In this document: positions 42,527 to 49,632 of the stretch, piece by piece
Numbering within the stretch: the stretch's first letter is position 1
How the letters are laid out: every line of letters begins with the position of its first letter
Origin: an uncultured Lachnospiraceae bacterium
Lineage (GTDB): Bacteria > Bacillota > Clostridia > Lachnospirales > Lachnospiraceae
Assembly: GCA_910588295.1 (NCBI GenBank)
Contig: CAJUQO010000022.1
Location: 1 to 49,632, forward strand
DNA: 49,632 nt
Direction of reading: 5' to 3'
The notes under the pieces: generated by a model
Database searches by the model: none
Told to the model about the DNA's origin: nothing
The model's input: the letters and a program-made list of their open reading frames with translations, nothing else
Made by a program: the position numbers and the translations under genes

Positions 42527-43360
42527 TCAACAAAATTCACTGCCTCCACGGTTACACATCCCGCCAGTTTTCTGCCGTCCTGCTGTTTTCCCAAACAAGC
42601 GTTTTGCATTCTCTTCCGTCGCCGCTCTGACTGTCTCTTCACTGACTCCCTTCAGCCCGGCTATAGCCGTTGCCACATGGGGCAGGTATAAGGAACAGTT
42701 ACGTTTTCCCCGGTAAGGCACGGGAGCCATATAAGGGCAGTCCGTCTCCAGCAGGATATTCTCCAGAGGGACGGCCTCCACCGCCTCCTTCAGCTTACGG
42801 GCGTTTTTGAAGGTAACGACGCCTCCCACGCCGATGTACAGCCCCATCCCCACATACTCCCGAACCTGTTTTGCCGAATAGGAATAACAGTGCATCACGC
42901 CGCCAATCTCCCCAGCCCGCTCCTCCTTTAATATGGTAAGGGTATCTGCGGCTGCCTCCCGGCTGTGGATGATGAAGGGAAGCCCCTCCTCCCGGGCCAG
43001 GGCCAGCTGACGCCGGAACCAGTATTGCTGCAGCTTCCGATGTTCTTCCTCTTTGTGCCAGTGATAATCCAGCCCGATCTCCCCCACGGCCACTGTCTTT
43101 CCCTGGCGGCAATAGCCCCGCAATTCCTCCATACAGCTTTCTGTCAGCTCTTCTACTTCGTCTGGGTGAACCCCGGCGGCCGCATAAATAAAAGGATATT
43201 TTTCAGCCAGCGCCAGGCTGTTCCTCGTCGTCGCCATACTTGCGCCCACATTGATGACGGTACCGACGCCCCCGGCGGGCAGGGAGGCCAGAAGTTCCTC
43301 CCTGTCGCTGTCAAAAGCCTCGTCGTCGTAATGGGCGTGGGTTTCAAATATCATCGCCAT
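42527..43360 (-). CDS. tatD: TatD-family metal-dependent DNase
   Basis: A 277-residue TIM-barrel hydrolase of the TatD/YcfH family. Metal ligands are visible: THAHYDDE (HxH), VGEIGLDYH, IIHSREA, MHCYSYS and ETDCPYMAP. It trims DNA ends or damaged nucleic acid. ATG at 43360 is chosen because GGAGGAG lies just before it. It follows metG by 55 bases on the same strand and is likely cotranscribed under T-box control. An AT-rich inverted repeat (42494-42522) lies past its end. Confidence 0.9.
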   Translation of the reverse strand: MAMIFETHAHYDDEAFDSDREELLASLPAGGVGTVINVGASMATTRNSLALAEKYPFIYAAAGVHPDEVEELTESCMEELRGYCRQGKTVAVGEIGLDYHWHKEEEHRKLQQYWFRRQLALAREEGLPFIIHSREAAADTLTILKEERAGEIGGVMHCYSYSAKQVREYVGMGLYIGVGGVVTFKNARKLKEAVEAVPLENILLETDCPYMAPVPYRGKRNCSLYLPHVATAIAGLKGVSEETVRAATEENAKRLFGKTAGRQKTGGMCNRGGSEFC

Positions 43361-43415
43361 ATGCACTCCTCCAACGGCATGGCGCATCCGGCGGCCCCTG
43401 CTTTTTGCGGCCCCG

Positions 43416-45377
43416 TCAGCAAATCTCCGCCCCCGAGGGCATTTCCTTTTCCGGGGTCATGAGAGCCAGCACGCCGTCCGCGTCCTCGGCGCACAGGAGC
43501 ATACCCTCGGAGAGCACCCCCGCCATCTTCGCCGGTTTCAGGTTCACCAGCACCATCACTTTTTTGCCTACCATCTCTTCCGCCGTATAATGGCCCTTGA
43601 TGCCGGACACAATCTGTTTCGTCTTATTACCGATCTTCACCTGGCTGCAGAGCAGTTTGCGGGACTTTTTCACTTCCTCGCAGGCGATGATCTCGCCCAC
43701 CGCAAACTGCATTTTCCCGAATTCCTCAAAGGTGATCTCCGGCTTCTCCTCCATCTCGATGACGGCTTCCTCCTTCTCTTCCGGAGCGGCGGCCGGAGCC
43801 TGGGCGGCCTGCAGAGCCTCCACCTTCTCCATGACCTCCTTCACGTCTAGGCGGGCAAAGAGGATCTCCGGCTTGTCAGTGACTTTATTGCCCGAAGGGT
43901 ACAGGCCGAAGGTCTTCAGATCCTCGTAAGCCCTCTTCGTCGCGCCTATCTGAGCCAGGATGCGCTCCGTAGTCTCGGGCATAAAGGCCTCTAGCAGGGA
44001 CGCGCCGATGGTGATGCCCTCCACCAGATTGTACAGCACCTCGGAGAGACGGTCCTTTTTCTGCTCATCCTTGGCCAGAGCCCAGGGCATGGTCTCGTCG
44101 ATATATTTATTACAACGCTTGAACAGGGTGAAGATCTCCGTCATGGCGTCGGCCACGCGAAGCTCCTCCATCCGCGCCTCCACGTTCTCCACCGCGGCGG
44201 CGGCAACCGCTTTCAGATCTGCGTCCACATCCTCGATGGCCCCGGTGGCCGTCACCGCGCCGCCGAAATATTTGTTGGACATGGAGACCGTGCGGTTGAC
44301 CAGATTGCCCAGGGTGTTGGCCAGCTCCGAGTTCAGCCGCTCCACCAGAAGCTCCCAGGTGATCACGCCGTCGTTCTCAAAGGGCATCTCATGGAGTACG
44401 AAATAACGCACCGCGTCCACGCCGAACAGCTTCACCAGATCGTCGGCGTAAATCACGTTGCCCTTGGACTTGCTCATTTTGCCGTCCCCCTGCAAAAGCC
44501 AGGGATGGCCGAACACCTGCTTCGGCAGCGGCAGATCCAGGGCCATCAGGAAAATGGGCCAGTAGATCGTGTGGAAGCGGATGATATCCTTGCCGATCAG
44601 GTGCAGATCCGCGGGCCAGTTTTTATTGAACTGCTCCGTGCTCTCTCCGTCACAGTCATAACCGATACCGGTGATATAGTTGGTCAGGGCGTCCAGCCAC
44701 ACGTAGACCACATGCTTCGGGTCAAAAGAAACCGGGATACCCCAGGTAAAGGAGGTCCGGGACACGCACAGATCCTGCAGGCCCGGCAGCAGGAAATTGT
44801 TCATCATCTCGTTTTTCCTGGACACCGGCTGGATAAACTCCGGATGGGTGTTGATGTGCTCGATCAGCCGATCCGCGTATTTGCTCATCTTAAAGAAATA
44901 AGCTTCCTCTTTGGCCGGCGTGCAAGGACGGCCGCAGTCCGGGCATTTGCCGTCCACCAGCTGGGATTCGGTAAAGAAAGACTCGCAGGGCGTACAGTAC
45001 ATGCCCTCATAATAGCCTTTGTAGATATCCCCCTGGTCATAGAGCTTCTTGAAGATCTTCTGCACCTGGGCCTCATGGTCCGCGTCGGTGGTGCGAATGA
45101 ATTTATCATAAGAGGTATTCATCAGATCCCAGATATCCTTGATGGCGCCCGCCACCCTGTCCACATACTCCTTGGGCGTTACGCCGCTCTCCTGGGCTTT
45201 CTGCTCAATCTTCTGCCCGTGCTCGTCCGTCCCCGTCTGGAAAAATACGTCATAGCCCTGCTGTCTTTTGAACCGAGCGATACTGTCCGCCAGCACGATC
45301 TCGTAGGTATTGCCGATATGGGGCTTGCCCGAGGTATAGGCGATGGCCGTCGTCATATAATATTTACCTTTATTCAT
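43416..45377 (-). CDS. metG: methionine-tRNA ligase
   Basis: A 653-residue class I synthetase. HIGH appears as GKPHIGNTYE, the zinc knuckle as CTPCESFF and CPDCGRPC, and KMSKS as GKMSKSKGN. The C-terminal 110 residues are an EMAP/Trbp111-like tRNA-binding domain (FAVGEIIACEEV through AGVLSEGMLLC), joined by an Ala/Glu-rich linker. The start at 45377 follows GGAG; the long upstream frame runs through the T-box leader and is rejected. Confidence 0.96.
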   Translation of the reverse strand: MNKGKYYMTTAIAYTSGKPHIGNTYEIVLADSIARFKRQQGYDVFFQTGTDEHGQKIEQKAQESGVTPKEYVDRVAGAIKDIWDLMNTSYDKFIRTTDADHEAQVQKIFKKLYDQGDIYKGYYEGMYCTPCESFFTESQLVDGKCPDCGRPCTPAKEEAYFFKMSKYADRLIEHINTHPEFIQPVSRKNEMMNNFLLPGLQDLCVSRTSFTWGIPVSFDPKHVVYVWLDALTNYITGIGYDCDGESTEQFNKNWPADLHLIGKDIIRFHTIYWPIFLMALDLPLPKQVFGHPWLLQGDGKMSKSKGNVIYADDLVKLFGVDAVRYFVLHEMPFENDGVITWELLVERLNSELANTLGNLVNRTVSMSNKYFGGAVTATGAIEDVDADLKAVAAAAVENVEARMEELRVADAMTEIFTLFKRCNKYIDETMPWALAKDEQKKDRLSEVLYNLVEGITIGASLLEAFMPETTERILAQIGATKRAYEDLKTFGLYPSGNKVTDKPEILFARLDVKEVMEKVEALQAAQAPAAAPEEKEEAVIEMEEKPEITFEEFGKMQFAVGEIIACEEVKKSRKLLCSQVKIGNKTKQIVSGIKGHYTAEEMVGKKVMVLVNLKPAKMAGVLSEGMLLCAEDADGVLALMTPEKEMPSGAEIC

Positions 45378-45395
45378 GTTTCTGTCTCCTTTCAT

Positions 45396-45720
45396 AAAAA
45401 AACGCCTCCTCCGGCCAGTACATCTGGCAGGAGAAGACGGAATCTCCGCGTTACCACTTCTCTTTGCTGCCGCCTCGCGGCGCGCAGCCTCACCGGGTAC
45501 GGTATACCCTGCCGCTATAACAGGCGGAACCTGTCGCAGCCTAACAGTTTCCTGCTCGGTGCGCCCCTCGGAAGCCATGTTCCCGCACGGTACTTGCGCG
45601 TCCCTCTCAGCGGCGGGCCAGCCGGGGTATCTCCCATACCCTGGCATCGACGGCCCCGGGACTTCTCTGTAACGCGTTCCGGCACGGTACTCTTTTCGTC
45701 ATCGGATTTATACTCGCGAA
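45396..45720 (-). promoter_or_regulatory. T-box riboswitch of metG
   Basis: The leader contains the T-box core GTGGTAACGCGG on the minus strand (complement at 45448-45459), followed by a terminator stem of about 16 bp (45401-45439) and a seven-T run. A long Stem I region lies upstream; AACATGGCTTCC includes an ATG that fits as the methionine specifier. Uncharged tRNA-Met would favour the antiterminator and switch on metG-tatD. Confidence 0.82.
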
Positions 45721-45750
45721 CGTTGTGATTTGCCAACATTATCGCCTGTA

Positions 45751-45801
45751 TATACCCGCGAGCGCCAATAAATCTGGAAAACCTTTGTGCCCGCGGGTAT
45801 A
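45751..45801. repeat. 10-bp inverted repeat in the metG leader
   Basis: TATACCCGCG (45751-45760) and CGCGGGTATA (45792-45801) are perfect inverted copies separated by 31 bases. It lies between the promoter and T-box Stem I and would form a 5' hairpin in the transcript. Confidence 0.5.
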
Positions 45802-45813
45802 ACCATATAGGAG

Positions 45814-45842
45814 AGAGTAGCACATTTGCCGGGATTTGTAAA
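45814..45842 (-). promoter_or_regulatory. probable metG promoter
   Basis: On the minus strand TTTACA, 17 bases, TACTCT. Matches are moderate, but the position upstream of the T-box leader is right. Confidence 0.4.
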
Positions 45843-45968
45843 CGGGTAAAACCATGTATTTTACGACAAAATGGCTATTCACAAAATCAGGAAAAAGTTT
45901 TAATAATAATCCTGCTTGTACATGTATGTCCATATTTTCTGCCCATAAAATATGGAAAAATCAAAACA

Positions 45969-46012
45969 TTGACAATCCCTCCGCTTTCCTTTATTCTATT
46001 AACAGGAATAAA
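45969..46012 (+). promoter_or_regulatory. fur/perR-type gene promoter and inverted repeat
   Basis: TTGACA (45969-45974), 17 bases, TATTCT (45992-45997). TTTATTC and GAATAAA (45990-45996, 46006-46012) form an inverted repeat over the -10 and start site, a plausible self-regulation site for the Fur-family protein. Confidence 0.55.
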
Positions 46013-46033
46013 TCTCATTAAGGAAGAATCGTT

Positions 46034-46414
46034 ATGGCAAAAATCAGAAAAACCAGACAACGGGACGCCATCCTGGGCTATCTGATGACCCGGCGGGACC
46101 ATCCCTGCGCCGACCAGATCTATGAAGGGGTACGGCAGACCATCCCCAACATCAGCCTGGGAACCGTGTACCGCAACCTCGCCCTGCTGACGGAGCTGGG
46201 GGACGTGCGCACGCTGTACACCGGCGCCGGCGCCGACCGCTACGACGCGGATACCCGCCCCCACGACCATTTTATCTGCCGTAAATGCCACCGTGTCACC
46301 GATATGCCCGGCTTTGATAACGCCCCTCTGCTTCGCGCGGCCGCGGAGAACTTCCCCGGAACGCTGGAAAGCAGCAGCACATATTTTTACGGGATCTGTA
46401 AAAAATGCCTCTGA
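46034..46414 (+). CDS. Fur-family metalloregulator (PerR-like)
   Basis: A 126-residue Fur-family repressor. The winged helix (AILGYLMTRRDHPCADQIYE then ISLGTVYRNLALLTELG) is followed by a dimer domain with metal ligands (RPHDHF) and two CxxC zinc pairs (CRKCHR, CKKC). Placement before peroxide-detoxifying genes suggests PerR rather than Fur function; sequence alone does not decide. AAGGAAG precedes the ATG. Confidence 0.9.
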   Translation: MAKIRKTRQRDAILGYLMTRRDHPCADQIYEGVRQTIPNISLGTVYRNLALLTELGDVRTLYTGAGADRYDADTRPHDHFICRKCHRVTDMPGFDNAPLLRAAAENFPGTLESSSTYFYGICKKCL

Positions 46415-46441
46415 CGAATAGGAAATTAGCGAAAAATATAT

Positions 46442-46490
46442 TTGACAGGGCGGGAAACATATGGTAATCTGTTATCAGTAACAATTACTG
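46442..46490 (+). promoter_or_regulatory. rubrerythrin promoter with palindromic operator
   Basis: TTGACA, 17 bases, TAATCT (46442-46470). CAGTAACAATTACTG (46476-46490) is a palindrome at the start site, well placed for a Fur/PerR-type repressor. Confidence 0.6.
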
Positions 46491-46520
46491 TTAATAAATA
46501 CATAAAAAGGAGAATGTACC

Positions 46521-47063
46521 ATGAAAAAATTCGTTTGCAGCGTATGTGGCTATGTGTATGAGGGCGAGGCTGCCCCGGAGAAATGTCCCCAGTGTAACGC
46601 GCCGGCTTCCAAATTCACCGAGCAGAGCGGTGAGATGAGCTGGGCCGCAGAGCATGTGGTAGGCGTAGCCGCAGGCGTGAGCGAGGATATTCTGGCCGAC
46701 TTAAGGGCCAATTTCAACGGCGAGTGCTCTGAGGTAGGTATGTACCTGGCTATGGCAAGGGTTGCCCATCGCGAGGGCTATCCCGAGATCGGCCTGTACT
46801 GGGAGAAAGCCGCTTACGAGGAGGCCGAGCATGCCGCTAAATTTGCCGAGCTGCTGGGCGAGGTTGTTACCGACAGCACCAAGAAGAATCTGGAGATGCG
46901 TGTGGAGGCCGAGAACGGCGCTACAGCCGGCAAGACCGATCTGGCCAAGCGTGCCAAAGCGGCCGGCCTGGACGCCATTCATGACACCGTCCATGAGATG
47001 GCAAGGGATGAGGCCCGCCATGGCAAAGCCTTCGCCGGCCTGCTGAAAAGATATTTTGGCTAA
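46521..47063 (+). CDS. reverse rubrerythrin (peroxide/oxygen reductase)
   Basis: A 180-residue protein with the rubredoxin domain first (CSVCGYVYEGEAAPEKCPQC, four iron-binding Cys) and a diiron ferritin-like domain after it (NGECSEVGMYLAMARVA, KAAYEEAEHAAKF, and DEARHGKAF). This reversed order defines the clostridial reverse rubrerythrins, which reduce hydrogen peroxide and oxygen with electrons from NADH through partner proteins. AAAGGAGAATG precedes the start. It forms an operon with the desulforedoxin-domain gene 21 bases downstream. A close paralogue lies at 48740. Confidence 0.93.
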   Translation: MKKFVCSVCGYVYEGEAAPEKCPQCNAPASKFTEQSGEMSWAAEHVVGVAAGVSEDILADLRANFNGECSEVGMYLAMARVAHREGYPEIGLYWEKAAYEEAEHAAKFAELLGEVVTDSTKKNLEMRVEAENGATAGKTDLAKRAKAAGLDAIHDTVHEMARDEARHGKAFAGLLKRYFG

Positions 47064-47084
47064 ACCGAAGGGAGATAACAGGTA

Positions 47085-47414
47085 ATGAAGATCCGTATTA
47101 ACAAAGATATCGTTGAAGTTACTCCTGAACATGCCGCAGAGGCGGCGGAGCTGGAAGCTCTCTGGATCAAGATGGGCAACTGTGTGGGCGGCAATAAGCG
47201 TCTGGAGCCGTTGGGCGTCTATATCCCCAGCGAGAACAAGACTGCCAGTTTCCGCATCGACGGCCTGACCGAGGAAGAGGCCAACGCGGTTCCAGAAATC
47301 CGCGCCCCCTATGACACCGATGTTTATTGCGTCACCTGCAATAAGACGCTGCATGTCAAGGCCGGCGAGCCCATACCTTTCTGCTGCGGAAGGATGATGG
47401 AGATTCTGGATTAA
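47085..47414 (+). CDS. desulforedoxin-domain protein
   Basis: A 109-residue protein. The C-terminal 35 residues (YCVTCNKTLHV then IPFCCGRMMEIL) have the CxxC...CC iron site of desulforedoxin. The N-terminal 70 residues are acidic and of unknown fold. It lacks the superoxide-reductase domain, so electron transfer to the rubrerythrin is more likely than superoxide reduction (inference). Confidence 0.75.
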   Translation: MKIRINKDIVEVTPEHAAEAAELEALWIKMGNCVGGNKRLEPLGVYIPSENKTASFRIDGLTEEEANAVPEIRAPYDTDVYCVTCNKTLHVKAGEPIPFCCGRMMEILD

Positions 47415-47433
47415 ACACAACTACATAATATAT

Positions 47434-47461
47434 AAAAGGGAGGACAGACATGTTCTCCCTT
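47434..47461. terminator. bidirectional terminator
   Basis: AAGGGAG and CTCCCTT with an inner ACA/TGT pair form a hairpin between convergent genes. On the minus strand a TTTTATAT tail follows, which best serves the oxidoreductase gene. Confidence 0.6.
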
Positions 47462-47470
47462 CTCTCTTGT

Positions 47471-48583
47471 CTAGGGCGTATGGAATACCCCCAGCGGCTC
47501 CGGCTTCCCGCAGGTGGAAGGCACCGCCTCAAACCGGCCGCTTTCACTGCTTTTCATCATCTGATCGATAATATCCAGCACATGATACGCCATCTCCTTG
47601 CACGCGCGGCAGGGCCTTCCCTCCCGTATGGCCCGGGCCATCTCCGAAGGGCCGAGCCCCCGGCTATTCTCCCCATAGGCAAAAGCATTTTCTACCTCTC
47701 TCCACTCCGCCGGACAGGCATCGCCGCCGTTGTATTCTATGAGCGCATTTTTACCGCCGAACTGGTTGGGATCCGTGAGCTTTAAGATTCCCTTTGTCCC
47801 GTAGATCATAAACAGAGACTGATCCGGAAGGATGTTGTCGCCGTTTAAAGCGAAGTTTCCCGTGACAGCGTTTTCCAGCTCCACCACCGCCGTCACCTGG
47901 CTTTCATTGGGATAAGCGAATTCCTGCCCGTACTCTGGGGACTGGGGTAAAACATTTACGCGGAGAGGCTTCCTGTTTTTCACTACGGCGCAGACCCGCT
48001 TTGCCGGCCCCAGCAGGCTCACCAGCGCCGTCAGATAATATACGCCGTAATCATAGCAGATTCCGCCGCCCGGCATCCGCAGGAAGCCAAACATGCTGGT
48101 GAGGACGTCCAGGTCGCGGTTGGCGCTGATCTGAAAAGAGGTGATCTCCCCGATTCGCCCTTCGTCGATCATCTGCCGGGCTGTCTGCCAGGAAGCGCCG
48201 AGAAACGTATCCGGCGCCGCCCCCAGATACAGGCCCTTTTCGTCGGCCAGATCCAGCAATTCCCGGGCCGTTTTCGTGGAGACAGTGATGGTTTTCTCCG
48301 TATAGACATGTTTCCCGGCGTTTAAAGCTCTTTTGATCAGCTCATAGTGGGTCGGCGCAGGGGTCAGGATCACTGCCAGCTCAATACTCTGATCCGCCAG
48401 CAGTTCCTCCACCGTGCAGGCTTTCAGGCCGTACTCCCTGGCCTTTTTTACTGCGTTTTCCAGATGGCCCGCGGCACAGGCCGTCACCTCCAGGTTGTCA
48501 AATCGTTCTGTCATATTTTTCAGATAAATATCGCTGATGGCGCCACAGCCAATGACGCCGGTGCGCATAGGTGAATGTTCCAT
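47471..48583 (-). CDS. Gfo/Idh/MocA-family oxidoreductase
   Basis: A 370-residue NAD(P)-dependent sugar-type dehydrogenase. It has the Rossmann start GVIGCGAISDIYLKNM, TPAPTHYELIKRAL, a variant TEKTIT for the usual EKP motif (Lys kept, Pro replaced), and GGGICYDYGVYYLTALVSLLG. Substrate is unknown. GGGAGG five bases before ATG at 48583 sets the start. It interrupts the oxidative-stress block and is divergent from the second rubrerythrin. It is distinct from the YcjS-like gene. Confidence 0.85.
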   Translation of the reverse strand: MEHSPMRTGVIGCGAISDIYLKNMTERFDNLEVTACAAGHLENAVKKAREYGLKACTVEELLADQSIELAVILTPAPTHYELIKRALNAGKHVYTEKTITVSTKTARELLDLADEKGLYLGAAPDTFLGASWQTARQMIDEGRIGEITSFQISANRDLDVLTSMFGFLRMPGGGICYDYGVYYLTALVSLLGPAKRVCAVVKNRKPLRVNVLPQSPEYGQEFAYPNESQVTAVVELENAVTGNFALNGDNILPDQSLFMIYGTKGILKLTDPNQFGGKNALIEYNGGDACPAEWREVENAFAYGENSRGLGPSEMARAIREGRPCRACKEMAYHVLDIIDQMMKSSESGRFEAVPSTCGKPEPLGVFHTP

Positions 48584-48739
48584 AAGACCCTCCCGGCTGA
48601 CTTTTTTTGCCGTGCATGCCGCACGGCATTTTGTATTTGTCTTATTATAACATGGCACATCTGAACAGGCGCATATTTTTGCCATAAACAGTAAAAACTA
48701 TAGCCACACTGTAAAACAGAACGCAAAGGAGACAAGATC

Positions 48740-49282
48740 ATGAAAAAATTCGTATGTACAGTCTGCGGTTATGTCCATGAAGGAGAAAAGCCGCCGGAAC
48801 ACTGCCCGCTGTGCGGTGTGCCGGCATCCAAATTTATGGAACAGAATGAAGAGAGCAGCTGGGCCGCCGAACATGTGGTGGGCATCGCCAAAGGAGTCCG
48901 TGAGGATATCGTCGAGGGACTACGGGACAATTTCCACGGAGAATGCTCGGAAGCCGGTATGTATCTGGCCATGGCCCGGGTGGCCTTCCGGGAGGGCTAT
49001 CCCGAGATCGGCCTGTACTGGGAAAGGGCTGCCCAGGAGGAGGCCGACCACGCTGCCCGCTTTGCCGAGATGCTGGGCGAGGTCGTCACCGACAGCACCG
49101 AGAAAAATCTGCGGATGCGGGTGGAGGCCGAAAACGGCGCCACTTCCGGCAAATACGACCTGGCCAAGCGGGCCAAAGAGGCCAACCTGGACGCTATTCA
49201 CGACGCGGTCCATGAGATGGCCAAAGATGAAGCAAGACATGGAAAAGCTTTTGAGGGTCTGTTGAAGAGATACTTTGGCTAA
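48740..49282 (+). CDS. reverse rubrerythrin, second copy
   Basis: A 180-residue paralogue of the gene at 46521, of the same length and about four-fifths identical by eye. The rubredoxin cysteines (CTVCGYVHEG, CPLCGVP) and the diiron ligands (HGECSEAGMYL, EEADHAARF, DEARHGKAF) are all kept. AAAGGAGAC precedes the ATG. It has its own upstream region without the palindrome seen before the first copy, so the two may respond to different signals. A terminator follows. Confidence 0.93.
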   Translation: MKKFVCTVCGYVHEGEKPPEHCPLCGVPASKFMEQNEESSWAAEHVVGIAKGVREDIVEGLRDNFHGECSEAGMYLAMARVAFREGYPEIGLYWERAAQEEADHAARFAEMLGEVVTDSTEKNLRMRVEAENGATSGKYDLAKRAKEANLDAIHDAVHEMAKDEARHGKAFEGLLKRYFG

Positions 49283-49311
49283 GATATAAACCGTGTAAAA
49301 TAAGGCTTTTT

Positions 49312-49349
49312 GAGAGGAATGGGTGGACAAACACTCATTTCTCTTTTTT
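49312..49349 (+). terminator. terminator after second rubrerythrin gene
   Basis: GAGAGGAATGGGTG pairs with CACTCATTTCTC, with mismatches, and a six-T run follows. Confidence 0.65.
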
Positions 49350-49359
49350 GGTTATTTAC

Positions 49360-49500
49360 ACCTTTTTTACACCCTCATGTGGCATGATTGTGGCATGGAA
49401 AACAGCAAAAGTGGAAACATATCATTAAAAGTGTCATCAACATTTGTGTCACGGTTAAATAGTTACAATCCCAGTATTTTCAAAGGTTTTAGATATATAT
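49360..49500. repeat. non-coding stretch with short direct repeats
   Basis: TGTGGCATG occurs twice in tandem (49378-49396), TTACACC twice just before, and GTGTCA twice further on. No ORF is visible. Such clusters occur as integrase arm-type sites, but no integrase is seen in the window. Confidence 0.4.
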
Positions 49501-49546
49501 AATTGCCCATATCACTTCCTTTCATTTTAATATTGATATATGAAAA

Positions 49547-49566
49547 AGAGATACCGAAGTACCTCT
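49547..49566 (-). terminator. terminator for a gene beyond the right edge
   Basis: On the minus strand AGAGGTAC, TTCG loop, GTATCTCT, then T-run: a compact stem with a stable tetraloop. Confidence 0.7.
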
Positions 49567-49577
49567 TAATCATCAAC

Positions 49578-49632
49578 CTATGCAACTTTCGTATAATTGA
49601 TTACTGAAATCTCCTGCATGAGCTGTTTGGCT
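49578..49632 (-). CDS. C-terminal end of a gene cut by the window edge
   Basis: Seventeen codons on the minus strand encode AKQLMQEISVINYTKVA and a TAG stop, 11 bases before a clear terminator. The pairing of a stop with a terminator supports a real gene entering from the right. Too little is present to name it. Confidence 0.4.
   Translation of the reverse strand, partial: AKQLMQEISVINYTKVA

Noticed and set aside
44391..45728. Plus-strand ORF of 445 codons opposite metG
   Set aside because: It is antisense to metG and its T-box leader; no motif or start signal.
1..49632. CRISPR array or complete insertion sequence
   Set aside because: No regularly spaced direct repeats and no intact transposase or integrase gene were seen on either strand.

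Overview
The window looks like a chromosomal segment of a GC-rich anaerobic Firmicute, most likely a gut Lachnospiraceae. This is inferred from GGAGG-type ribosome binding sites, a T-box leader on metG, two reverse rubrerythrins beside a Fur-family regulator, and the Rpn-type and AAA/PD-(D/E)XK genes common in that family. No identity search could be run.

Layout. 1-386: no clear protein gene; a possible structured RNA with its own minus-strand promoter, and a long inverted repeat. 387-4442: a nitrilase-family amidase and a three-gene minus-strand operon ending in a lipoprotein that joins a solute-binding-like region to a VWA domain. 4932-6168: a tRNA gene and a Gly/Pro-rich membrane protein. 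6174-12769: an AraC regulator divergent from a five-gene sugar-alcohol/ketose operon (GatD-like dehydrogenase, FGGY kinase, PfkB kinase, class II aldolase, aldo/keto reductase). 12803-15462: a candidate defence unit (AAA ATPase plus TOPRIM-like protein) coupled to a secreted transglutaminase-like protein. 15567-19267: a tail-anchored unknown protein and a MarR-MATE operon.

19282-34934 is the main feature. It is a carbohydrate locus whose genes match, nearly one for one, the Escherichia coli ycjMNOPQRSTU-ycjW cluster: GH13_18 phosphorylase, ABC binding protein and two permeases, YcjQ-like and YcjS-like dehydrogenases, YcjR-like epimerase, GH65 phosphorylase, beta-phosphoglucomutase and LacI regulator. 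Three extra members are present: a ThuA-like protein, an ADP-ribosylglycohydrolase-fold protein, and a divergently transcribed uroporphyrinogen-decarboxylase-family protein. Near-identical palindromes sit upstream of the binding-protein gene and inside the promoter of the divergent gene, so the extra genes appear to share the regulon. The inferred job is uptake of a glycoside, 3-keto/4-epimerase remodelling of its sugar, and phosphorolysis to glucose 1-phosphates.

34935-37257 holds a broken Rpn-family nuclease and an intact AAA/PD-(D/E)XK gene. 37313-42326 holds a secreted protein, a TetR-glgB pair with an operator inside the promoter, and an M56/BlaR1-like protein that has lost its zinc motif. 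42527-45842 is the T-box-controlled metG-tatD unit. 46034-49282 is an oxidative-stress block (Fur-family regulator, two reverse rubrerythrins, desulforedoxin-domain protein) interrupted by an oxidoreductase gene. The right edge has short repeats and the tail of a minus-strand gene. No CRISPR array, rRNA or complete insertion sequence was seen.
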